From an uncultured Sphingomonadaceae bacterium (GTDB lineage: Bacteria > Pseudomonadota > Alphaproteobacteria > Sphingomonadales > Sphingomonadaceae): DNA of 64,000 nucleotides. Positions 29,009 through 36,225 of this stretch are shown here, in pieces. Below the pieces are notes generated by a model. The model was not told the origin of the DNA and searched no databases. It was given only the letters and a program-made list of their open reading frames with translations. Location: assembly GCA_947258815.1 (NCBI GenBank), contig CAMYJW010000032.1:1-64000 (forward strand), written 5' to 3'. The number at the start of each line of letters is the position of its first letter. Positions within the stretch are counted from its first letter, which is position 1. A program made the position numbers and the translations under genes.

Positions 29009-29048
29009 CTGGTATTACAACTCCTGGTCTTTGCGTTCTTGAGGTCTC

Positions 29049-29669
29049 GTGCGGAGGCAAGGCTTGCGTTACGACAGAAGGAAAGCAGAGGCACGCTTCG
29101 GCCACCTGTTCAGCGTCGTACCGGGCGATGCCTGTCACTACTGCGGCCTGCCTAGCGACGGTCATGATCATCGACCGGCAGTCCATACTCTGCACAAATT
29201 TTCCGAGGGCCGGAAGGTGACGCGCCGAGAGGTAGAGGAGCACTTTGGCCCTTGCCGCTTGGTACCCTGCTGTACAATCTGCAACATGGGAATTGGATCA
29301 TTCGAGGGTGACGACGACAACGATCGGCGCGACGAAATCCTCGGGTTTCTCGACTTCTATGACGACGATGGCCCCACCAAGGGAGAATGGAGCTTTGGTG
29401 CCTTCTCAGTCGCCTGCGAAATTCTCGATGCTCGAGTAGAAGGCCTTGTCGGAGATGATGTCTATGCCCTCCCAGCAGTCGGCAGGCTGATCATGTCGCA
29501 TGCGCTGCGAGTGAAAAAGGGGGAGTGGAAGGATCTTGAGTTCTTCAATGAGCATCGCGAGCGTTTTGCATCTTGGCTATGCGCTGAACCACGCCGCAAA
29601 TCGAAGCACTTTCTCGCGATGGCCCGGTTGGAATCATACAAGTTTAAGCAGGGAGTCTATGGCCGGTGA
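29049..29669 (+). CDS. HNH-like nuclease downstream of the DUF3644 gene
   Basis: A 206-residue protein with a treble-clef arrangement: CHYC (29-32), GHDHRP (Asp40-His41, then Pro), and CCTICN (Cys75, Cys78, Asn79). This is the spacing of HNH endonucleases, with DH as the catalytic pair and the cysteines binding zinc. An acidic run (FEGDDDNDRRDE) follows and the rest is helical. The start is GTG at 29049, fixed by an in-frame TGA at 29040 and TGAGG just upstream. It is probably cotranscribed with the DUF3644 gene. Confidence 0.6.
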   Translation: MRRQGLRYDRRKAEARFGHLFSVVPGDACHYCGLPSDGHDHRPAVHTLHKFSEGRKVTRREVEEHFGPCRLVPCCTICNMGIGSFEGDDDNDRRDEILGFLDFYDDDGPTKGEWSFGAFSVACEILDARVEGLVGDDVYALPAVGRLIMSHALRVKKGEWKDLEFFNEHRERFASWLCAEPRRKSKHFLAMARLESYKFKQGVYGR

Positions 29670-29874
29670 CGCCCATTGGTCATTTGGGCCAACGTTGAAA
29701 CACGACCCTGCAACCAGCCGAAAGCCGTTCCAGCCGCACAGATTCCGCAACAATTCGAGAGGTAAGTCTAGCGCGGATCGCAGCCGCTTTGTTGCCCAAA
29801 GCGACCCAAGCAGGACCCAACCGAGCGTCCTTTCCAGAGGCGCTAAGCTCAACAGTGATTCTGGCTGAAAGGGA

Positions 29875-29942
29875 TGGTGCCGCTTACTGGACTCGAACCA
29901 GTGGCCTCCGCATTACGGCTCAACCAACTGATCGAAGGCGGC
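29875..29942 (-). pseudogene. Damaged tRNA-Thr(CGT)-like sequence, second attachment scar
   Basis: On the minus strand this reads as a tRNA: acceptor GCCGCCT, a D-arm-like GATCAGTTGGTTGAGC, then directly CGTAATGCGG, a T-arm ACTGG-TTCGAGT-CCAGT, AAGCGGC and ACCA. About eight bases, the 5' side of the anticodon stem, are missing. Compared with the intact tRNA-Thr at 30.5 kb the T-stem changes are compensatory (ACGTG/CACGT to ACTGG/CCAGT), so it comes from a different functional tRNA-Thr. It is the only structured element I see between 29670 and 30096. Confidence 0.6.
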
Positions 29943-30096
29943 TTAACTCTTATCTCTCTTCAACTGCCCTTTCAGCTCCCGAAATTAGCGAGCGACCGAC
30001 CCGCCCGGCTGGCAGGTGGGCTACCGCCCCGACCAAAGGGGGGCGAAGGTGGATGCCCCTCTTTCCCTCCTTTACCACCTTTCTCTGGCGCGCCGC

Positions 30097-30306
30097 CTAG
30101 TACCGCTTGCCCAAGCGGTCTTCCGTCGCCGAAAGCCCATCGAGTTCCGCGACACTCAAATCACCGTCAGGACCGGCTACGATGATTTCTTTCCATGGCC
30201 CGCCCTTCCTGTCGCGGTATGTCTTTGCCGCACGCGCCGAGGGGGTGTGCGCAACCTGGGTCCGGTTGTCTTTGCTATCGACGCCGTAGATTAGATAGTC
30301 GGACAT
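30097..30306 (-). CDS. Small protein of unknown function
   Basis: A 69-residue reading with a good ribosome site (AGGAG, four bases before ATG). It is charged and soluble; the end DGDLSVAELDGL could mimic a calcium loop but lacks a full EF-hand. It sits between the damaged tRNA-like scar and the intact tRNA-Thr, so it may be the only gene of an older inserted element. I do not recognise the family. Confidence 0.45.
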   Translation of the reverse strand: MSDYLIYGVDSKDNRTQVAHTPSARAAKTYRDRKGGPWKEIIVAGPDGDLSVAELDGLSATEDRLGKRY

Positions 30307-30491
30307 GGTGCTCCTGCGCTTTCCCTTAGGTCATGTAACTCAGCCATAGCGGCGGCGTTCTTAGCAACCTAGCCGAAAGTCCTTTGGTTCGATCCCGGCC
30401 AGTCAACCTAATTGACCCAAGCCAGACCCATGCTGCTAACGTGCTATGGCCTTAGCGGTGCACGCATCCATACTAACGGTCTTTAGGAGGA

Positions 30492-30567
30492 TGGTGCCGC
30501 TTACGTGACTCGAACACGTGACCCCATCATTACGAATGATGTGCTCTACCAACTGAGCTAAAGCGGC
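30492..30567 (-). tRNA. tRNA-Thr (anticodon CGT)
   Basis: The minus strand folds as a complete tRNA: acceptor GCCGCTT/AAGCGGC, D-arm GCTC-AGTTGGTA-GAGC, anticodon arm CATCA-TTCGTAA-TGATG with CGT at 34-36, T-arm ACGTG-TTCGAGT-CACGT, and an encoded ACCA. CGT reads ACG threonine codons. Its 3' 45 bases are repeated at 19213-19257, marking it as the insertion site of the island. Confidence 0.96.
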
Positions 30568-30658
30568 CCGACCATGGTTGTCTGCCCCGATGGGCAGTGG
30601 CGGCCTTTACCGGCGGTGGCGGGCGGGTGCAAGGGGGATTGCAGCACGCGCGGACAGT

Positions 30659-30976
30659 TCACCCGGGAAGCACTTCCTGAACGGCGTCGAAAAATTCCAG
30701 TTTGGGCGGCCCCGCATACAGATCCTTGTTGCCGCCCGCGCCCGCATGCGCCTTGCGGAAGGCTTCGGACCGGGTCCAGTCCTCAAACGCCGCGCGCGAT
30801 TGCCAGACTGTGTGGGTTGCGTAGAGAGTGTGCGTTTCCTCTCCGGTGCTGCGCAGCAGGTGGAAAGACACAAACCCCGGCACATCGGCCAGGAAACTGT
30901 CCCGGCTGGCCCAGACGGTTTCGAACGCCTCTTCCTGTCCGGGCAACACCTGAAAACGGTTCATGGCGATAAACAT
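30659..30976 (-). CDS. IsdG-type heme-degrading monooxygenase (ABM fold)
   Basis: A 105-residue antibiotic-biosynthesis-monooxygenase-fold protein. The catalytic set of IsdG-type heme oxygenases is present at the family positions: Asn6 (AMNRF), Trp67 (FEDW) and His77 (RKAH). These enzymes open heme and release iron. The start at 30976 follows AGGA by eight bases; a longer reading upstream is not family-like. It lies 103 bases after rpoN on the same strand and may be cotranscribed. A plain ABM protein with other substrates is the alternative. Confidence 0.75.
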   Translation of the reverse strand: MFIAMNRFQVLPGQEEAFETVWASRDSFLADVPGFVSFHLLRSTGEETHTLYATHTVWQSRAAFEDWTRSEAFRKAHAGAGGNKDLYAGPPKLEFFDAVQEVLPG

Positions 30977-31079
30977 GGCGGGGTTCCTGCTCGTAAGAAA
31001 TGAATCGCACTCGTGGATACACCATCGCATCCAGGGCTTGAACCGTGAAACCCGATCATCGCATGCCGGGGGCAAACAC

Positions 31080-32585
31080 CTAGCGCTGGCCAGCGAGTGC
31101 CTTCTGGCGGCGGCGCTGAACAGAGCTGCCCAGCCCGATCGCCTCGCGATATTTGGCGACGGTGCGGCGGGCGAGCTCAAACCCTTTTTCCCTGAGCAGT
31201 TCGACCAGCTTGTCGTCCGAAAGGATCGCCTTTGCATCTTCCGCATCGATCAGCTGTTTGATCGCGGCTTTCACCGCCTCCGCGGAGGCTCCGCCTTCGC
31301 TGCCCGACGTCGCCACGCCCGACGCGAAGAAATATTTCAGTTCAAACGTCCCGCGCTCACAATGAAGATACTTGTTCGATGTCACCCGGCTGACAGTCGA
31401 TTCGTGCATCTCGATCGCCTCGGCAATTTCGCGCAAGGTCAGTGGTTTGAGGTGCGCGACGCCGTGACGGAAAAACCCGTCCTGCTGTTTGACCAGTTCG
31501 GCGGCGACCTTCAGAATCGTTTTCTGGCGCTGATCGAGGGCCTTGATCAGCCAGTTGGCATCGGAGAGCTTTTCCGAAAGCCATCCGCGCGAGGCCTTGT
31601 TATCGCAAGTCCCGCGCATCTCCAGATAATAGTCACGGTTGACGACCAGCCGGGGCAGTGTTTCCTGATTGAGCCGGATATCCCAGCCGCCATCGTCGCG
31701 CATAGCCAGCAGGATATCCGGGGTCACCGCCGCAGCGCTTTCACCGCCAAAGCGCAAACCCGGTTTTGGATCGTAACCGCGCAATTCGGCCAGCATGTCG
31801 CGAAGATCCTCTTCATCGACTTCGCAAATGCGGCGCAGCCGGGCAAATTCGCCGCGCGCCACGAGATCGAGATTGTCTATCATCCGCGCCATCGCCGGAT
31901 CATAGCGATCCGCTTCCCTGGCCTGGAGCGCGATACAATCCGCCAGCGACGTCGCGCCTACGCCGGTCGGCTCAAGCGACTGGACAACCGCAAGCGCGCC
32001 GGCCGCATCTTCAAGCGTGACTCCCAGATCGCGGCCAATATCCTCAATCGAAACGGGCAGGTATCCCGCCTCGTCCAGTTGCCCGACAATATACCGGGCG
32101 ATCGCGGCAAGCCGCGCATCGGAGGTGACTGCCCCGATCTGCGCCTCAAGATGTTCGCAAAGCGATTCGCCTGTCTGCCCGCGCTCTTCGATTGCAAAGC
32201 CATCTTCGCCGCCAGCGCTGCGAAACTCGCCGCCCCACGTCTCGTCCAGTTTGCCATCGCCGGTGTCGCGATCATCGCTCTGCACAGCCGCCGCCGCAGT
32301 ATCGAGCGGCTTGTCCTCGGCCGCCTTGCCTTCCCCGATCAGCTGATCGACAGGCGATTTTTCAAGTGTCGTGCGGCGTTGATCTTCCACCGGCTCCAGC
32401 GATTCGGAAACGGGCGCGGGTTGTTCCTGCCCGATATCGAGCAAGGGATTGGAATCGAGCGCATCACCGATGAACGTCTCGATCTCAAGATTGGACAGCG
32501 CCAGCAGCTTGATCGCCTGCTGAAGCTGCGGCGTCATCACCAGAGACTGGCTCTGCCTGAGATCAAGGCGCGGCGCGAAATTCAT
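31080..32585 (-). CDS. rpoN: RNA polymerase sigma-54 factor
   Basis: A 501-residue sigma factor for enhancer-dependent promoters. Region I is at the N-terminus (LRQSQSLVMTPQLQQAIKLL, then EIETFIGDALDSNPLL). The acidic region II is at about 50-110, the core-binding part follows, then the helix-turn-helix and the C-terminal RpoN box ARRTVAKYREAIGL. The length is normal. It starts 42 bases after the lptB stop, the usual lptB-rpoN order. Confidence 0.95.
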   Translation of the reverse strand: MNFAPRLDLRQSQSLVMTPQLQQAIKLLALSNLEIETFIGDALDSNPLLDIGQEQPAPVSESLEPVEDQRRTTLEKSPVDQLIGEGKAAEDKPLDTAAAAVQSDDRDTGDGKLDETWGGEFRSAGGEDGFAIEERGQTGESLCEHLEAQIGAVTSDARLAAIARYIVGQLDEAGYLPVSIEDIGRDLGVTLEDAAGALAVVQSLEPTGVGATSLADCIALQAREADRYDPAMARMIDNLDLVARGEFARLRRICEVDEEDLRDMLAELRGYDPKPGLRFGGESAAAVTPDILLAMRDDGGWDIRLNQETLPRLVVNRDYYLEMRGTCDNKASRGWLSEKLSDANWLIKALDQRQKTILKVAAELVKQQDGFFRHGVAHLKPLTLREIAEAIEMHESTVSRVTSNKYLHCERGTFELKYFFASGVATSGSEGGASAEAVKAAIKQLIDAEDAKAILSDDKLVELLREKGFELARRTVAKYREAIGLGSSVQRRRQKALAGQR

Positions 32586-32627
32586 CGCATGCTCAGCGCC
32601 CGGTCCGGGGTTCTGGCGAAAAACCCG

Positions 32628-33422
32628 TCACAGAGAAAAACCTTCGCCCAGATAGAGGCGCCGCACATTCTCATCGGCGACGAGCGCTTCGGGGCTTCCC
32701 GCGAACAGCACCTGGCCGCCATAGATGATGCAGGCCCTGTCCACGATATCCAGCGTTTCACGCACATTGTGATCGGTGATCAGCACGCCGATTCCGCGCG
32801 TCTTGAGATCCTTGACCAGATCACGGATGTCTGAGATCGAAAGCGGGTCGATCCCGGCGAACGGCTCATCGAGCAGCATGATCGAGGGGTTGGCAGCCAG
32901 CGCGCGGGCGATCTCGCACCGGCGGCGTTCACCGCCCGAAAGCGCCATCGCCGCGCTGGATCGCAAGCCGGTCAGCCCGAACTCGTCAAGCAGCCGGTCA
33001 AGCTCCTGCTCGCGCACATCGGCATCAGGCTCCATCACTTCGAGAACCGAACTGATGTTTTGTTCGACCGTCATGCCACGGAAGATCGAGGTTTCCTGCG
33101 GCAAATAGCCCAGGCCAAGAATCGAGCGGCGATACATCGGCAGGTTGGTGACATCGACGCCATCCATCAGGATGCGGCCCGCATCGGGGCGCACCAGACC
33201 CATGATCGAATAGAAACAGGTGGTCTTACCCGCGCCGTTGGGCCCCAAAAGGCCAACCACTTCGCCTTTGGCAACCGACAGCGAAATATCGGAAAGCACC
33301 GCGCGCTTGTCATAGCTCTTGGCGATCGAGACGACTTCAAGCCCTCCGTCGGTCGCCACGGAGGCGACATGATCGGGTGCCGGAGCGGATTGCGCGCGGG
33401 ATATGTCTGTCGTTTCATCCAT
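32628..33422 (-). CDS. lptB: LPS export ABC transporter ATP-binding protein LptB
   Basis: A 264-residue ATPase powering lipopolysaccharide transport. Walker A is GPNGAGKT (60-67), the signature is LSGGERRRCEIARAL and Walker B is IMLLDEPFAGIDP. An N-terminal extension of about 25 residues precedes the family core. In many proteobacteria lptC and lptA precede lptB; here the upstream neighbour is on the other strand, so they must be elsewhere. Confidence 0.94.
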   Translation of the reverse strand: MDETTDISRAQSAPAPDHVASVATDGGLEVVSIAKSYDKRAVLSDISLSVAKGEVVGLLGPNGAGKTTCFYSIMGLVRPDAGRILMDGVDVTNLPMYRRSILGLGYLPQETSIFRGMTVEQNISSVLEVMEPDADVREQELDRLLDEFGLTGLRSSAAMALSGGERRRCEIARALAANPSIMLLDEPFAGIDPLSISDIRDLVKDLKTRGIGVLITDHNVRETLDIVDRACIIYGGQVLFAGSPEALVADENVRRLYLGEGFSL

Positions 33423-33624
33423 GAGAGAAGCGATTAACGCACCGAATAGGGGGTCGCAAGCGCGCAGTTCTCCTTAGTTACGGTCAATTGGCAGGTTTTG
33501 TGCATGACCGGGCGTCTTCCGGCCTTCCTCGCGCATTGCGGTTGCGATATGGTTAACCGCACTTGATCAATTTGCAATTCGATGGTTTACCAGCGGGCCG
33601 GAAGTGAATCGGAGAGGAAACCGG

Positions 33625-34005
33625 ATGGACAAGCTGTTGCGCGACAACGCCGCCCTGCCGCAGGAACGCGTGCATTCCAGCGACTTGTGCCGCAGGATGA
33701 GCGATCATATCGCATATGCCCTGCTTGTTTATACCGGCCTTCAGATTTTCCTCACGATGGGGGCGTTGAAATCGACCAGCGCGTCGCTGCTGCCCTATCT
33801 CGCGCTGGTTATTCTGGTGGGCGCGATCATCCCGGCCTGCCGCTTTTTCGAACAGCGCTGGAGCCGGTTGTCGAACGAGCAGGCAAACGATCCCGGGCTT
33901 GACGAACGCTATCGCCGCGATCGCAAAGCACTGTGGCTGTTGGCGATCGGCCTGCCTTTCGCGCTTACCGCCGTTCTCAAGGGGCTGGCGATAACGTTCC
34001 TCTGA
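33625..34005 (+). CDS. Small membrane protein of unknown function
   Basis: A 126-residue protein with about three hydrophobic segments (AYALLVYTGLQIFLTMGAL, LLPYLALVILVGAIIPACRF, LWLLAIGLPFALTAVLKGLA) and a basic, Arg-rich linker. GGAGAGGAAACC precedes the ATG at 33625, which is preferred over the GTG at 33604. I do not recognise the family. Confidence 0.6.
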   Translation: MDKLLRDNAALPQERVHSSDLCRRMSDHIAYALLVYTGLQIFLTMGALKSTSASLLPYLALVILVGAIIPACRFFEQRWSRLSNEQANDPGLDERYRRDRKALWLLAIGLPFALTAVLKGLAITFL

Positions 34006-34175
34006 ACCCGGGTCGGCGCACATGCCGCAGGTTGCAGCGCACCTTGCGTAAACTGTTTGCCGCGACGCCAGAATTGTTGCCGCCACGCAAACTGGGTCTG
34101 GCACCTGACGGCCGGAGCGGTTAACCGGGCGCGATTGCCGTGCGCTGCGGCACCAACGAAAGGCCCCGCAACCCG

Positions 34176-35522
34176 ATGCTCAGTCCAGATGCCGCCCAAT
34201 CCCGCGCCACCGATCTTGTCGAAAGAGCCATCCGCGCGGGTGCCGATGCGGGCGACGCAGCCTATATCGCCAGTTCATCTGAATCGATTCAGGTGCGGCT
34301 CGGCCAGCTTGAAGATGTTGAGCGATCCGAAGACGAACATATGTCTTTGCGGGTGTTTGTCGGCAGCCAGTCCGCCAGTATCGGATCGACCGACCTCAGC
34401 GATGCGGCGCTTGACGAACTCGCCGCGCGCGCGGTCGATATGGCGCGCGCCGCGCCCGAGGATGCCTATGCCGGGCTCGCACCGGAAGACATGCTGGCGA
34501 AAGGCCCGTTCCCGGATCTGGACCAGATCGACACGGCCGACCCCGGAGCGAAAGCCCTGCGCGAGGCAGCGCTTGAAGCAGAGGATTGCGCGCGTGCCGT
34601 TAACGGTGTCACCAATTCCGAAGGCGGCGGTGCCAGCGCATCGCGCAGCATTGTCGCACTGGCGACAAGCCACGGTTTTTCGGGCGGTTATGCGTCATCG
34701 AATTTTGGTCTGAGCGCCACGGTGGTCGCCGGGGAAGGCTCTGCCATGCAGCGCGATTATGGCTGGCGGCAGGCGCGCCACCGTGAAGACCTGCTTGCCC
34801 CGCGTGAAATCGGCCAGCTTGCCGGAGAACGCGCCGTAGCCCGCCTCAATCCCGGTCGGCTCAAGAGCGGGCCGATGCCCGTGGTGTTCGATCCGCGCGT
34901 CGGCGGAACGCTGATCGGCCACCTGATCAGCGCGATGGCGGGCCCGGCGATTGCCCGGCGATCGAGCTTTCTGCTCGACCGGCTGGACGAAACGCTTTTC
35001 GACACATCCATCGTCATCGCCGAAGACCCGCATCGTCCGCGTGGACTGCGCTCACGCCCGTTCGATGGCGAAGGGCTGCCCACACATCCGGGCAATCTGG
35101 TGGAAGACGGAAAGATCACCGGCTGGCTGATGGAAAGTGCCTCGGCCCGCCAGCTTGGCCTTGCGCCAACCGGCCATGCCTCACGCGGGCACGGCGGCGC
35201 ACCCGGCGTTTCAACCGGCAACGTGCACCTTGTTGCAGGCACTGCCTCAGTCGACGAACTGATCGCGGATATCGCCGACGGGGTCTATGTCACCGAGCTG
35301 ATCGGCATGGGCGTCAACGCCGTAACCGGCGATTACAGCCGCGGCGCATCGGGTTTTCGTATCGAGAACGGCACGATCACCGGACCGGTCGCGGAGTTCA
35401 CCGTAGCCGGAAATCTGATTGATATGTTCGCGCACCTGTCACCGGCAAACGATCTGGAATGGCATCGCGCGATCAACGTGCCAACGCTGCGCATCGATGG
35501 GATGACCGTTGCGGGTGACTAG
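34176..35522 (+). CDS. pmbA: TldE/PmbA family metalloprotease-like protein
   Basis: A 448-residue protein of the TldD/PmbA family, which works as a TldD-TldE complex in processing peptides such as microcins and in protein quality control. The N-terminal part is at about 1-180, and the C-terminal conserved half contains PMPVVFDPRVGGTLIGHLISAM, then GEGLPTHPGNLVEDGKITGW and ELIGMGVNAVTGDYSRGASGF. The E subunit lacks the HExxxH of TldD, and none is seen. The start at 34176 is chosen because AAAGG lies upstream and the earlier 12 codons read as non-family sequence. TldD is not in the window. Confidence 0.9.
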   Translation: MLSPDAAQSRATDLVERAIRAGADAGDAAYIASSSESIQVRLGQLEDVERSEDEHMSLRVFVGSQSASIGSTDLSDAALDELAARAVDMARAAPEDAYAGLAPEDMLAKGPFPDLDQIDTADPGAKALREAALEAEDCARAVNGVTNSEGGGASASRSIVALATSHGFSGGYASSNFGLSATVVAGEGSAMQRDYGWRQARHREDLLAPREIGQLAGERAVARLNPGRLKSGPMPVVFDPRVGGTLIGHLISAMAGPAIARRSSFLLDRLDETLFDTSIVIAEDPHRPRGLRSRPFDGEGLPTHPGNLVEDGKITGWLMESASARQLGLAPTGHASRGHGGAPGVSTGNVHLVAGTASVDELIADIADGVYVTELIGMGVNAVTGDYSRGASGFRIENGTITGPVAEFTVAGNLIDMFAHLSPANDLEWHRAINVPTLRIDGMTVAGD

Positions 35523-35550
35523 GCGGCGTGGGAACGCGCTCTGATTTTGC

Positions 35551-36096
35551 TTACGCCGCCGCGGCAGCTGCGTGTTCCGCCCGTTCAATCGCTTCCAGCA
35601 CAACCCGGTGCGCTTCATCAGCGCCGCCCCAGGTGCCCACACGCACCCACTTTTCTTCTTCGAGATCCTTGTAGTGCGTAAAGAAGTGCTCGATCTGACT
35701 GAACACGATATCCGGCAGATCGCCGCGTTCCCTGACTTTACTGTAATACGGGAAAGTGGCGGTGTCCGGCACGCAGACCAGCTTTTCATCGCCGCCGTGT
35801 TCGTCTTCAAGATTGAGCACGGCAATCGGGCGCGCACGCACAACTGATCCCGCCACGAACGGCGAACGGGCGATCACCAGCGCATCAAGCGGATCGCCAT
35901 CGGGCGAAAGCGTGTGCGGCACGAAGCCATAGTTTGCCGGATAGCGCATCGGCGTGTGCAGAATGCGATCGACGAACAGCGCGCCCGAAGCCTTGTCGAA
36001 CTCATACTTCACCGGTTCACCGCCGGTCGGCACTTCAATGATGACATTGAGGTTTTCGGGCGGCTTCTCGCCAACGGTGATCTTGTCGATTTGCAT
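35551..36096 (-). CDS. ppa: Inorganic pyrophosphatase
   Basis: A 181-residue family I soluble pyrophosphatase. It hydrolyses PPi to drive biosynthesis. Typical blocks are IIEVPTGGEPVKYEFDKASG, DRILHTPMRYPANYGFVPHT and GDPLDALVIARSPFVAGSVV, with the metal-binding DxDPxD region as SPDGDPLDAL. The length is normal. It converges with pmbA across 28 bases. Confidence 0.95.
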   Translation of the reverse strand: MQIDKITVGEKPPENLNVIIEVPTGGEPVKYEFDKASGALFVDRILHTPMRYPANYGFVPHTLSPDGDPLDALVIARSPFVAGSVVRARPIAVLNLEDEHGGDEKLVCVPDTATFPYYSKVRERGDLPDIVFSQIEHFFTHYKDLEEEKWVRVGTWGGADEAHRVVLEAIERAEHAAAAAA

Positions 36097-36225
36097 GAGG
36101 AACTTCCTGTTCGGTATCGCTTCAAGGGAGGACGCGCACCCGTCCGGGCGAGCTATGCTCCATTAGCGCCATGCATGCTGCGCCGCAACACAAACACGCA
36201 GCCCAATCCGAACATTTGTATCTAT

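Larger units (their letters stand above)
19213..30536. mobile_element. Integrative island inserted at tRNA-Thr(CGT)
   Basis: A 45-base sequence covering the CCA end, acceptor, T-arm, variable loop and anticodon region of tRNA-Thr is identical at 19213-19257 and at 30492-30536. The right copy is part of the intact tRNA gene; the left copy is an isolated fragment. This is the expected trace of a tyrosine-integrase element that enters a tRNA gene and rebuilds its 3' end. A tyrosine integrase lies inside (25033-26187). Cargo: an iron-siderophore operon, a zinc-ribbon gene, a restriction-enzyme remnant, a HEPN/HNH gene pair and small genes. The integrase is central rather than next to an end, and a second tRNA-like scar lies at 29.9 kb, so the island may be composite. 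Confidence 0.8.
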
